Positions 1 to 11,221 of a stretch of 64,000 nt of DNA are shown piece by piece. Origin of the DNA: Biscogniauxia marginata (lineage: Eukaryota; Ascomycota; Sordariomycetes; Xylariales; Xylariaceae); assembly GCA_022695795.1 (NCBI GenBank), contig MU404102.1, forward strand, positions 186,001-250,000, written 5' to 3'. A program made the translations under genes and the position numbers. The notes under the pieces were generated by a model. It ran no database searches, had not been told where the DNA came from, and was given only the letters and a program-made list of their open reading frames with translations. Position 1 is the stretch's first letter; each line of letters opens with the position of its first letter.

Positions 1-530
1 CTATGCCGTCGGGCAGATTGCATGGAGCAGGAATAGCCATAGGAACGAACTTGGCACTATCAAATTTGGACATGATGTCTAAGCAAGCATTGAAAACTGC
101 TGCTCGGCCTTCAGCATCGACTCCTGAGATGGTGAGTGCACCTGCGTTTGTCTTGTTGCGGAGGCAGAGATAATATCGTCTTGGACTACCGGACTACGAT
201 AAAGGAAGACGTGGCTTTCTCCCAGCTTCTTGACGTACTCAAAGTTCTTTGGCGACGTCGTGGTAGTAACCTCGTACCAATGCCGGGACGGTTGCTTCGA
301 TGGTATTACTGCTGACACTTTCAGTTTTGCCCAGGTTAGAATTTCTTTATTTTTATCGATGTGGCATTTACAGATAGGTATTGAAGTCCAGAGGATACGC
401 CTGGAAAGCAGCGTTGGCCAGGCCTACTATGCGATCTCCAATGTTGGGCCAGCCGGCGCTCGGCCCTACAGCAACGACCTTTCCGGCTATATCCGAGCTC
501 TGTTGCAGCGGATAGATAAGCAACAGTGTT
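1..530 (-). pseudogene. Decayed medium-chain (zinc-type) dehydrogenase/enoyl reductase, partial at window edge
   Basis: Three pieces of one MDR-family protein can be read on the minus strand in different frames. Around 525-385 a frame reads SDIAGKVVAVGPSAG followed by GDRIVGLANAAFQAYPLD, the N-terminal GroES-like part. At 318-190 a second frame reads SPKNFEYVKKLG then HVFLYRSPVVQDDIIS, the segment after the Rossmann glycine motif. At about 160-1 a third frame reads NAGALTISGVDAEGRAAVF and ends in SAKFVPMAIPAPCNLPDGI at the window edge. The stretch between pieces one and two is far too short: the cofactor-binding GGxxxVG segment (some 70 residues) is missing. A possible intron sits near 375-320. 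Deletion plus a frame change means no full enzyme can be made. The family includes the enoyl reductase-like proteins often found in secondary-metabolite clusters; which member this was cannot be said. Confidence 0.7.
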
Positions 531-1641
531 TGTGGGCATTATGTCAAATTCATCGTAGCGGGGGCCGAGTCAGTCGATGGAAGACGGAACCTTTATGGTT
601 TAATATGGGGTTTACATGAATCACAATTATACGATCAGGTCATCCAGATTCATGATCGTGGTGTAGTATTCAAATTATATATTACTTCCCGGGCCGGTCT
701 TTTGTACATAGTCACACCTAGATGGGTACGCATAGGATGAATCTCACTACATAGAACTGAGGGGTAGAGTCCTACAAAGTACTTTGCATTAGGATGATAG
801 CTTACAGCTTGGCTAAGTATCTACTAATAGGTCTAGGCGGGTAGCTTCATACGGACTATACCGCGTCTTACTCAAAGGGGTGCTTCAGGTAGGTATACTC
901 TATTACGGCGTATCAGTCCTGGGGTCAAGATCCCGCGTCTACACTCCCCCAAAAATGCTATGCATCGACGACAAAATGGTGTAATTCTTGATTGGCTCAC
1001 AAACGAGTCAGTCCCTATGATGGAGGTTTTGACTTTGAGCCACCATCCGATAGGACATTCTAAGGATTGAGAAAAACGTCACGTTCGGCACCAGACGCTA
1101 TGTTAATACATGAAGAATACCTCGAGGTCCTAAGAAATGGTAGCTTAAACGCTTTGTGCAACCATTGAGTGCGATGCACGTTTCCTCGTAACATTCTACA
1201 AGCGAACTTTCAACAGACGCAGCAAGGATAATCATTGCAGGCGACTAGATTGGCTCGAGGAACTACGAAATGAATAATAAGGAAGGTTGATCAGAGACAA
1301 CCTCATTACATCGACTATAGAAACTCTACTGAGATGGGACGAATATATGAGGAGTGTATTAGGCCAAGGGTGAGTCTGATACGCAGGCGAAGCCCATATA
1401 TAGTTGTACTGAAATAATTAGGCACACTTCATCCTTGCTATGGCAATTTTGTTGCCGCTGAGAAATTGATGGCTCATTATAGCAGCCACAAGTTAGAATT
1501 ACTTCAGGCAAACGCCAATTATACTTGCGTCGAATCTTCAACCACTTCATTCATGATAGATGTATATAGGTCGTGCATGCGTTACGAGAGAGATATGTTG
1601 AGCTATCTTTGACTTTAAAGTTGGAGTTTCTAGCAAAGTAA
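531..1641. other. Gene-free stretch
   Basis: No reading frame here shows a recognisable protein motif or fungal splice structure. Short open frames are present on both strands, but none has family-like sequence. Nothing else was seen. Confidence 0.5.
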
Positions 1642-2492
1642 TCAATCTTGGGGAATTGAAAGGGGTTGTACCGGGTTGATTGGCGTTCCAGGGCGGTTAG
1701 AATCCTCTCCATAACTCATTGTCTTCTTACTTTCCCCCAATTCCGATCGGTCATGGGCTTCATAACTTCCAGTGAGTTCGCCAGTCTGATGTAAGAATCG
1801 TCCTTGAGAGTGAGGATCCCACATTTCGGACGGGATCTCCTGTGGAGGCGTATGAAGTTGATCTTCTATCCCTTGAAGCTCAACTCCACCAGTATGATTC
1901 CGTGGCAGCTCAAATCTTGCCTTGACAAAATTGAGTACGCTATTCAAACGTCGTAGGATCAACCAGACAATAAAGCCTGCGGCGAGAAGAAACCCGGCAA
2001 TGCCACCGACTATTCCATTTATATCGCCTCCACTCAATCTAGTACCATTTGAATCACTGAAGCTGATATCTGCGGTAGGATGGTCACCTGTGTTATAATT
2101 GTTGTAGTTACGGGCACAGGTCGTACGTTAGATGAAGAGGCAGTATCCAAACAATCATCATCCAGGCCACAAATAAGTCCGATCGGGCAACAAGAGCCAG
2201 CCCCTAGGATATATCAAGACAGTGTTCGTGGGTGTGATTAATGTACTAGAGACGATATACCTGCTGTTAATGGACAGAGAAAGTAGCCTATCCTCCCAAA
2301 AGCAATAGATATTGACCCAGCTGTTACCACTGAACAGTCATTGTTAATCTCGCAAGAATATCCTGACGCACAGCATCCACCGCCCAGCGACATTGGACAC
2401 GCTACATATCCTTGTCGGCAGGTAGGGGTGTCACGCTGGAAATGTATGTCGACATAAACTTTATCAACCTGTTGGATGGTACGAGTAGTCAT
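1642..2492 (-). CDS. Cys-rich single-pass membrane protein, N-terminus and one frame join unresolved
   Basis: I do not recognise a named family. From 2492 downwards the frame has a Cys-rich module, CRQGYVACPMSLGGGCC followed by SGYSCEINNDC. A second, similar module follows (YFLCPLTAG, then SCCPIGLICGLDDDC). The two halves of the second module are joined by a clear intron at 2204-2260 (GTATAT...CCTAG). Modules of this CP-x-SLGGGCC type are common in fungal cell-surface proteins. Downstream, in another frame, come a glycine-rich start, one transmembrane helix (GIAGFLLAAGFIVWLIL, plus about 2007-1957) and a roughly 100-residue polar cytoplasmic tail ending at 1642. This suggests a type I surface protein with an outside Cys-rich head. 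The frame changes between about 2110 and 2050, and no GT-AG pair restores it, so this is either a frameshifted pseudogene, an unusual intron or a sequence error. A signal-peptide exon upstream of 2492 is expected but was not found. Confidence 0.5.
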
Positions 2493-4653
2493 TTCAGTCG
2501 TTGATTGTTAAATATAGACAATATTGTATGAGAGGCATCGTAGCAAACTATTTGCCGCACATGTTAGCCGTTTTCTCTGGGCTTGGTATGGATTGCTGAA
2601 AAGGCCTAAAAGGATGTCTCTCGACAACCCGAAAGAATCAGAATGGGTATGGATGGTACTCATGAGTAAGGCTCCTCTCGTTACACTAGTTATATTCTGT
2701 CTTCAATATTCCTTTGCAATGATGTTGTGTCGCACAACAGCAAAGACCAGGACCATGGCTTGAATAATAGACTTCCTTATTGGTCATCTATAGCTGAATC
2801 GGTCTCAATGATTGTACACCATCATATATCTACGGAAGACATAAATGCCGGAGCTTGCTGGAGCGGGGGTAAACTCAAAGGTACCTAGGTAATCTAGCGA
2901 TATTTCACATAGTTGTTTTTGTTCTCGTTCTCGATTGGTGTTGAAATGGGTAACTGGACGGCCTACACCTATCGTCTATACATATGAGGGCCTCTCTGAG
3001 ATTTTTAGAGTTTTCGTCTCTTATACACCAAGTTCTTCCAATAAATCTGTCCACGATACGGACAGCCCACAAACGGGAAGCCTGGCCAGAGGCTCCTCGC
3101 CAGCGTGGATGTACAACTCACTGTGTCACCAACACATATATTCTGTAATCCTGTATAACACCAATTGCTCGACGGCAGTAAAGCGCGGAAAGCGCCTTGA
3201 AGAGTTCCTGAAGGTAACGCCGTAATGGTGTAACTACTACGGCTTGAACCACCCGCACTGATAAAAGCGTGAGGCACAGAATGACTAAGAATGGAACAAG
3301 ACTGCCGACCCAGTGAGGGCCGCAGAACTAATACACACCGTACATTAGCTCAAATGAGAGAGCTAGTTGGGGCCGTTAGAGCATCATAATATATGCCATT
3401 GGGCTGATTTGTGAGTAGTCTCAATGCCAGCTGTATAGGTAAATAGGCGGCTGCTTCACACGCCGCATGACCCCAGAGAGATCAGCGGGGGCAGGTCTCT
3501 CCCCTCTCTCCATCACGGCGTTAAACAGATCAACCAACTAACCAAAGCTCTCTCTTTTCTGTAAATTTGATCTTATGAAAATACATCCATGTCCAACAAG
3601 TAGTGACTATGTGAGCGATCGTCTTCAAAGGATATCAAGTGAGGGGAAACAAAAGCCATGCTTTCAACAGACAGGATATTCCCCCCAAACACAAGCTCAT
3701 ACGATAGGCTATAATATAGAAAGGAATAAATTGTACAAATATACCGCCTATTGAAGGACAATCGAGATTCCGGAATAGATCTTGAGTGTGCATTATCTAA
3801 TCCGGTATCCTCCAAGGATTATCGAACCTCGTCCATACCAGTGAACCGGGAGCCACGGCCTTGGCGAAGCTACCTGATAGGCAGTGGAAGTACGACACCG
3901 ATCTAGTCTTATGTTAGGCAGGTAGTCGACACGGAGCGCGGCTGGGCCGAGTTACGGCACCGTCCCTGTGACGGAGCTGGTGGAGGATGTCTAGATAATC
4001 TCGGTCAAAGGAGGGATCAGGTAAGCCCATTGACCGAACGGAGCGCTTAGCCCTTCGCGTTGAAGTTTTTATTTTACTATCGATGCTATTTAGTCCATAT
4101 AGAGCAAGTTGGAGACCCCTGTTCTCTTAGTGCTTCCATCCTCGGCCGGTTTCCCGAGACCTAGCGAACTGCAACTTATCTTATAAGGAGACCGGCTTGT
4201 GACCGGCTTGTGACCGGCCACGACTAGCGAATAGCCCAGGTCAAGGGGTATAACCCTTACGTAGCATCTTTCATGCTTTACGCGAGGCCATAGGGGTTAC
4301 GTTCAGAGCCCTAGTGAAAATATGACGCTTAGCCGTATCTCATTATTCCTATTCCAGCTTCTTTGGCTCTGCCCCAGACCAAAAACTGACGGAAGCCGTC
4401 TGTGGAGACTGCGGAGAACTTCACGCTTATAAATAGAAATAGGCCATCAACCCCGACATGGCATACCCTATCGGGCCAAACTTCCAGGGATATCCTCCCC
4501 CCTTGTTTGGAAGTCCGGTACTAGTGGGTCGTGGGTAAATACCTAATTGCGGTCAGGGCAGAAGCGTGGAGTCACAAAATTACTTCAAGGCGACCCTCTG
4601 ATCTTGCTTTGTCACCATGGACGACAACTCGTAAGGACAACCAATCAGTAGCG
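2493..4653. other. Intergenic stretch upstream of the Zn2Cys6 regulator
   Basis: No supported gene. A minus-strand open frame at 3277-3005 has scattered cysteines but no start codon or recognisable motif. An LTR-like segment (listed separately) lies at about 3911-4330. The remainder shows nothing identifiable. Confidence 0.4.
3911..4330. repeat. Possible LTR retrotransposon relic
   Basis: This GC-richer block differs in texture from its flanks. It begins TGTTAGGCAGGTAGTCGACA and holds a direct repeat of accggcttgtg at 4191-4201 and 4202-4212 with a partial third copy (accggcc) to 4219. Runs of this style resemble fungal Gypsy-type LTR tails as I remember them. I could not find a second copy, a primer-binding site, a target-site duplication or any gag/pol remnant, so the limits are approximate and the call is an inference from pattern. 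Confidence 0.3.
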
Positions 4654-6482
4654 ATGACAGCCCCTTCAGAACCCCGAGTGCGAGCTAAGAAGCCCAAAGT
4701 TCGCACAGGTAGGTCTGCATGTGATCTCATGTGCAAAGTGAGTTCTAATGTTTTGTCTTAGGGTGTATCAATTGCAAATCGCGGAGGATAAAATGCGACG
4801 AAGGCCAGCCTGCCTGTCTCCGCTGCTTGAAAGCCAGGCTGGCGTGTAGATATGACCCCTCAAAGCTGAAGCCAGGCGACGGCCGACCGCTCCGGGCCAT
4901 TCTCCCAGCTGCGCAGCTCGGGCTGGAGAACGACCAGAATGACCCGTTATTGGCCGCGACCATCAAGTCCAGCAACCTGTCTGCGACCGAGGCCGGTTAC
5001 TTCGATGCGTTCCGAAACTCGGTCGTCCAAAATCTTTGTTTAAACGGGTATACGAACCTCTGGTCCCAAACTATGCTTCGGGAGAGCATGAGAGATGAGT
5101 GCATACGCGACTGCGTGCTCGGGATTGGTGCGTTATACCGAGCCTTGCTTCACGAGACACAGCGAGGGCCGGCACTTATACCACTCTGGCGAATACCGTT
5201 GGCTGGTAAACATACACTGAGTCGGTACCATCGAGACGCTATCCAATACTACACGAGCTCACTTTCAAAGTTTCGAACTCGATTGTCATCCGAAGCTTCG
5301 CGGACTAAACCAAGGACAATACTGATCGCCAGTATTCTATTCCTAGTTTATGAAGTCATGCAAGGAAATTGTGAGGCAGTCGACCGTGTCGCACATAAGG
5401 CTCTCGTTACACTGAAAGACAATCTAGGTAGCTTGAGACCAAATCTCGACCCTCGCCTTCAGGTTGGAAGCGCATTGGACGATGAAGGTGTTCGCGAGGC
5501 GGATTATTTTCTCCTCCGCTTGGTAGCGTTTGGTGCTTGCTGTTCGCCGCTGTATGCCTCGCAATGGGAAAGCAATGCTTACGAAAACACGTGGCCCCTA
5601 AAATCTACAGTTCCGGAATGGAAGTCGAGCACAAAGGATATCCTAGCCGCCTTCGACAGGTTTAATACGTCTGGGTTGGTCTGGGGGTTTCGCACGTACC
5701 AGGGAACCGTAGTGGGATACCCAACCGACCCCATGAGGCTTCAGAAGGGACAGGCTACTGTTATATCTCAGGCACAGGAGTGGTGTCGATTTACGCAGGA
5801 AAAGCTCAGACAAGAGACAGACCCCGAACAACGAAAAACATGGGCGGTGTTACTATCCGGAGCTAAAATTCAGACAATTTTCGGTGGCTACTACGAGGAC
5901 AAGGAGGAAGAGGAGCGGATCTGGGACTCGCGCGCTGGCGAATGTCATGAGGCCATCTCCCTCGTAGAGTCGATAATGGACAGCTGGGATCTACCTTGCG
6001 GATTTCCACCCCTTTTTGAAGATAAGGTGTTTCCGGTAATAAGAGGTGTGGTCACTAGGTGCCGAGATCGGCAGGCTCGTTTCAAAGCTTTGGAGCTCTG
6101 TAGGCGACTCGTTGGGCCCTGGTGGGAAAACCGCACCATACTCATAGGATATGAGGCGCTTGTAGCGTTCGAAGAGGCGGCTAGAGACGAGCATGGGTAC
6201 ATACCCTTGAAATCAAGGTATCAGTGGGTCGGGTATTCATGGAATGAAGATCATACCGAGATTACACTCACCCTAAAGGGGGTGGTTACGGCCGTGGAAA
6301 GACAACTGACCGTTCGTCTCGACGAGGACCTTAAACATGGCCAGTTAATCGGGCAATTTCATAGGTTACCTACACCGATGTCTCCCGACAAGCCTGGAAA
6401 TACTGGATATGTCCTTACTCAGAGAGACCTTTCTATTGCAAACAGGGAATCAGTCGTCACCTCTGAGATTGCTATACGGTAA
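4654..6482 (+). CDS. Zn(II)2Cys6 fungal transcription factor
   Basis: Exons 4654-4708 and 4762-6482 (intron 4709-4761, GTAGGT...CTTAG) give 591 residues. The start is the ATG that gives MTAPSEPRVRAKKPKVRTG directly before the zinc cluster. The intron falls just before the first cysteine, a common position in this family. The binuclear cluster reads CINCKSRRIKC then CLRCLKARLAC, with all six zinc-binding cysteines present at about residues 20-47. The rest resembles the fungal_trans_2 (DUF3468-type) regulatory half, with a MRDECIRDCVLGIGALYRA helix near residue 125. It is a nuclear DNA-binding regulator. It is convergent with the carbamoyl amino acid hydrolase gene, which together with the nearby permease makes these two likely targets; that link is inference. 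Confidence 0.9.
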
Positions 6483-7010
6483 CAGAAACTTCTCTCAGGA
6501 CTCTGGGATTGAAATAGGGGTATCGATAATCTTGCTCGCTTGGACTAAGGTTCAATATATACGTTCGAAGAGGAAAGCGACGAAGAGATTGCAGTTAATT
6601 ATGTGCTGGCTAGCGTGGCGTTTGGTGAGGTCATGTGTGTCTGGGATGCCCATGGGTAATAAAGGGCATTGCTTTCTCTAGTGCATCAAAGGGATAACAG
6701 GTTGTTTAACATTGGTCTCATCTGGCGGTGTGTCTTTTACATATAATAAAAGCAGGCTTGGTTTAAGTTTGCTTCAGCAATTATAGTAATACAGATAGGG
6801 GGTTTCAAAATGTGTGTTTATAAGGAAAGCATCTAACATCAGTGTCAACAAGTACGAGTTCTCTTCCCTCCTACTTCACCTAATCGGCGATCTCCCTGAA
6901 CATTTTAGATTACTCATTGTAAAATGATGAGAGTTATTCTCTAGGCTAATGTTGCTAATTATGCAAATAAAACATTGACCTCCGCTACGGAATCCTCGAA
7001 TTCGTGGTCC
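6483..7010. other. Convergent 3' spacer
   Basis: Spacer between the tail-to-tail regulator and hydrolase genes. It is fairly AT-rich and probably holds both 3' UTRs. No coding or RNA feature was seen. Confidence 0.5.
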
Positions 7011-8081
7011 CTATGAACGACTGAGCAGTGGAATCTCCTTTGCGCCTACTTGTTCCAGTATGATACCATACTGATCTAGCCTTCGGTGTTTTTCAAAGTT
7101 GAAAACTCTTTCCTTCCCTTTGCGACAGAGATGAAGGTCGATAGTAGCTACAATGAGTTCGTCTTCGAGTGTCTTTGACTCCGCCACTATCTTTCCACTG
7201 GGGTCAATGATCATACTAGCTCCGATCATCCACTGTCCGTTTTCTTTGCCGCACTTCCCGACGTTGATACTCCAGGCTGCATTTTGGTAACTCCCTGCCT
7301 GGCAGGATAGTTTATGATGAAATTCAGCATCAGCAGTCTGCTCTTCTGGCGTGCCGTCGTATTGCGGGGCCCATGCCGTGGTATTATACCCTTCGATGAT
7401 CAGCTCCGCTCCCTGAAGACCGTATGATCTCCAAGCCTCTGGCCATCTACGGTCGTTGCAAATGAGCATTCCCAGGATAGGATCACCTTTCCCCTCTGTG
7501 CTCTTCGAATCTTCGTCTCCATCGATATCTTCTGTCTTCAAAACACCATCTACCAATCCAGGAGCCCTGAAGGCCGGGAAGCCCAAATTCCCAGGCGTGA
7601 AATATCGCTTCTCCAGTTGCTGGTACGCCGTTGGGTCATCTAATGGCTCTTTCGTTCCAGGAAGATGCACCTTGCGGTACTTTGCGATCGCCTTCCTAGT
7701 AGCCACGGAATAATACAAAGTCGTGTTAAAGTCAGCTGACTCGCCATCATCGTCTATCCACCGCTCTGCGTAGCCGAGGTAGAAGTCCATGCCTAGAGAA
7801 TTTGCTTTCTCGACAAGAGGCTTGCCGTGTGGTGTTTCAAGAACTCCGTATGGGTTTGACGCCGATGCTGATTCAAAGTATTTTGAAACTTCGTCCTGGT
7901 CGTCAATCAACATCACCGGGAAGAAAGTCGTCAGTGCCAGCTCAGGAAAAGCTATCAACTTCACTCCCTGCTGAGCGGCATTGTCCATATGCCTCAGGAG
8001 ACGCTCTAGAATATCGGCACGAGATGCATCTTTGTTGTTCGGACCCAGTTGTGCTGCCGCAACGGTCAACAGGCGAGGCAT
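7011..8081 (-). CDS. N-carbamoyl-D-amino acid hydrolase-type nitrilase
   Basis: Single exon, 356 residues, starting at the ATG that reads MPRLLTVAAAQLGP; the frame runs three codons further up but only to a TTG. It is a carbon-nitrogen hydrolase. The catalytic triad is visible: Glu47 in FPELALTTFFP, Lys137 in KYRKVHLPG and Cys208 in LICNDRRWPE. The RRWPE after the cysteine and the KYRKVHLPG block are typical of D-carbamoylases, which split N-carbamoyl amino acids into amino acid, CO2 and ammonia. An acidic loop of about 20 residues (near 178-200, DGDEDSKSTEGKGD) precedes the cysteine strand and makes the protein longer than bacterial relatives of roughly 300 residues. No signal peptide, so cytosolic. 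The next gene, on the same strand, is an allantoate-type permease, which fits uptake followed by hydrolysis. Another nitrilase-superfamily amidase is possible; substrate stereochemistry cannot be read from sequence. Confidence 0.88.
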   Translation of the reverse strand: MPRLLTVAAAQLGPNNKDASRADILERLLRHMDNAAQQGVKLIAFPELALTTFFPVMLIDDQDEVSKYFESASASNPYGVLETPHGKPLVEKANSLGMDFYLGYAERWIDDDGESADFNTTLYYSVATRKAIAKYRKVHLPGTKEPLDDPTAYQQLEKRYFTPGNLGFPAFRAPGLVDGVLKTEDIDGDEDSKSTEGKGDPILGMLICNDRRWPEAWRSYGLQGAELIIEGYNTTAWAPQYDGTPEEQTADAEFHHKLSCQAGSYQNAAWSINVGKCGKENGQWMIGASMIIDPSGKIVAESKTLEDELIVATIDLHLCRKGKERVFNFEKHRRLDQYGIILEQVGAKEIPLLSRS

Positions 8082-9339
8082 TCTCTTCAAGGCAATAGTG
8101 TTGCTGGTTAGTCACTATCATGAAACTTATTAATGGTTTTCCGTGGCTATCAAAATGTGGGTTTCACAGAGCATGAGTAATATTTACTAGAAAATCACCA
8201 TTCAGGACGATCTAGCAGACAGAGGTAATGCTTGCGGTGCCGGCTATTTGCTTCCTCAAGTCTCGGCTGACTGTCCCGCATCTCTCCCGTTTCCGATAGA
8301 TGAACTTGAGCTCGTGGCCTGAAAGGTGGTGATAAGGAGGGGAGAACCCTTCGGCACATTCCGAGAATCCCGATCTAATCTATAATCTTAGGAGTTCCAA
8401 GAGCAACATACTTACCAACGACATATTTTCAAATGCTTATCCAAGTTTAATCATTTGCTTTCGTTAACCAATACGTTTAGTGATTTACGCCAAGTGATTC
8501 TTCAAAGGCTGTCACGGACATGTGGCCCGTGCTTTGGGCATGTATATAGTACTTTCGTAGTAGATGCTAGAGAGGAGCTTCCCTCCTCCCTAGCGCAACA
8601 ACAAGTAATATACCTACCCTTACAAAGGCATACCAGTTGGTTATACTTTAATAAGTGTATGGTACTTAAATCGTTCAGTGAAACACCTAATTAATTCATT
8701 CGTGCTTAGCTATACAGACCTACTTCCTAGCTTGCAGTTTATAATGTATCTCGTAGTCGGCGGGATAAGCTTGATGTTGCCTCGACGGAGAACTATCAAG
8801 CCAACGATTTTAAATGGCCATTATACCTAGGTGGGCGTAAACACTGATATAAGAAATCATAAACGAAACTCAGTTCCCGGGTCCTCGACAAGTTCCCAAG
8901 GCACATGCAAGCGGCATTACGGAGCTTTGATGACAGCAAGGACTTGAGTGAGTGGTTTCTCATATTTACTTATCCAGGACTATTCATGTACAATAGCCCT
9001 GCTCAAAATGTTTCGAGTTTCCATGTAGCTGAACATTAAAGATGAAATCGTCACTTACTGTAGACATCACAGTGTCTTCGATGTTCTAACGCAGCAAAAA
9101 AGATATATGTGATCTGAACGCGGCAATTTGTAGGCAGGCATTCGTTAAGCCCCTCAATCACACTTTTACATAATCTTAACCAGAGTTATTAGATAGTCCT
9201 CGGATATCAATTGTTACCCCTTGTTCTCTAGCGACATTATTATAGACTGCTACGATAGTACTATTATATATCCCTATTGAGCCAAGTCAAGGAAAGGTCC
9301 CTTGGAAGATGGAAGCCTCGTTGAATTATATCCTGTACT
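8082..9339. other. Intergenic stretch
   Basis: Lies upstream of the hydrolase and downstream of the permease, both on the minus strand. It should contain the hydrolase promoter. No gene or repeat was recognised. Confidence 0.45.
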
Positions 9340-11221
9340 TTAATATACAAATACGAACTCTTCGTTCTCGAGGTCTGTCAAGTTTTCAAAAGCCCGTTCT
9401 CCAACCACCATCTTCGTCGCTTCTTCAATTGCGGCAGCGTTTCCTTCGGCCGTGCCATCTGCTTTAGCAAGCGCTTGTTTGGCTGCCGCCTCCTTCGCCG
9501 AATCCAGACTTGTGTCGACAAGGACTGCAGGCTTACCCATTGCAACTCTCTTATTCGCATGGCTCTTGTTCAATATGCGAAGATAAACGCTAGTTACGAC
9601 GACAAGTACAACGATTATGATATATAAAGCCAAATTCGATTTCAGACCACGGCTGTAGGAGGGCGCTTCGGCTTGGGTGTAGAGAAGAGGACCGACGACA
9701 TTGCCTGTCGACTGTCCGACAAAAAGAATTGCGTTGGTAACTCGCTGCTTTGTAGTCCCGGCCGTGTTTTGTGAAGACCAAGAGTAGATTAAGGGCGCTA
9801 AAAATAATCAGTTACATGACTTGAAGAGGACCAATGCCTAGAACCTACTTATGCCAGGGTAGACCGAAACGAGGTAATACCCAACCAACAGCGGCGCTTT
9901 GTGTGAGGCTTCATGCGGGAGCACCATCAAAACGACACAGCCAACTATTGGTGGAATGCACAACAGAGCAATGACTGGGCCCTTCTTCTTGAGCTTCTGA
10001 GCCAAGAAGGCCCCACCGACTGTTGCCACTATTTGGACAGCACCAAATGGGATATTGAACAGTATCGTCGTGAAACTATCGAAACCGAATGTCTTACAAG
10101 GAGTTTGGAGTCAGCAACGCTCTTTCGGGTGGAACTAAGGATACGCACCTTAACTATCAAGGGGCCAAAAGTAGAGATACCCCCAGATGGTATGCTAATG
10201 GAAAACAGCATAGCAAACCAGAACCAAGTCTTAGGATCAAAGAAAGACTCCTTGAAGTGGTCGTGATTCCACTCTCGAGAAACCACACCCATCTGGTTTG
10301 CTCGTAATCTCTCGATAGCAATGACTTTTTCGTGGTCCTTGAGGAACTTAGCCTCCATGGGCGAATCCGGCATGAACGCAACCATGACGAATGCAAAGGC
10401 GACGGTAACGACACCGAAGAATAAAAATATGATCTAGAAGGCTCTTAGCCATAAATATTACCAGCAATAACCCAGAGAGATCATACCTGGTAAGAGTGTA
10501 GCTTCGGTGAGTTTATATGACCTAGTCCATAGCTAATCAAACTACCGAACTGTGAAGCATATTAGTTACCGCTTCATTTTCGAAAAAAAAAAATCAGACT
10601 CATAGGGGCTTATACCATGTTTGTAATCCCATTCATAGCATACCAATAGCTGGTGCGAACTGTTTGTTCCCGCCTTCGCCACCACATCTGTGTAATAGCA
10701 ATGAAGGCTGGTGCGACACTGGCCTCAAACGAACCTAGGAAGAACCTCGCTGCTAACAGTCCCCCAAAGTTATGTGCGGCAGCCATACAAGCAAGAGTGA
10801 TACCCCAGCACAGGACCATGGCGGATGTGAACTTCGCGATAGGTAGCCGGACGAGAAGCCATGCTAGCAGCGGTTGCATGACCAACTGGGCCAAATAGAC
10901 GATGCTACCAAGCCAGCTGTACTGGTCGCCCACGAGCCCCGTATCCTCTATCAAGCCGAAGACAGAAGCATAGGCAAGGCAGGCCTTATCGATACCCTGA
11001 AGGAAATAGATGGTGAGCATTATGGGTAGAATCACCACGTCAATCCGGCGCAGGACTCGCTGGTCTTCCTCTGGCAAGACGATGATACGCCCTCCCTGCT
11101 CTGTCTGTCGCAGGAACTCGGCGGCCGCATCCTTGCCGTGTTTTGAATCGTTTATGCCGGCGTGACCAGCGAGTTCGATCGCCTCTACATCTTGTTTAGT
11201 GGTCTCGATTTCGTTGGCCAT
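9340..11221 (-). CDS. MFS allantoate/anion:cation symporter family permease
   Basis: Five exons: 11221-10616, 10549-10487, 10433-10149, 10092-9849 and 9797-9340. All joins keep frame and give 551 residues. The N-terminal tail is hydrophilic (MANEIETTKQDVEAIELAG). Helix 1 carries ILPIMLTIYFLQGIDKACL, followed by a YSWLGSIVYLAQLVMQPLLAWLL pair in two stretches and the AARFFLGSFEA motif. These are hallmarks of the Dal5/Tna1-like fungal permeases of the major facilitator superfamily, which take up allantoate, ureidosuccinate, nicotinate and other carboxylates with protons. The second half has GPVIALLCIPPIVGCVVLM and a PLIYSWSSQNTAGTTKQR loop typical of the family. A charged 80-residue tail follows the last helix. 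Placement beside a carbamoyl amino acid hydrolase suggests that carbamoylated amino acids or ureides are its cargo; that part is inference. Confidence 0.9.

Noticed and set aside
3005..3277. Minus-strand frame with several cysteines, considered as a small secreted protein
   Set aside because: No ATG or in-frame signal peptide, cysteines not in a known pattern.
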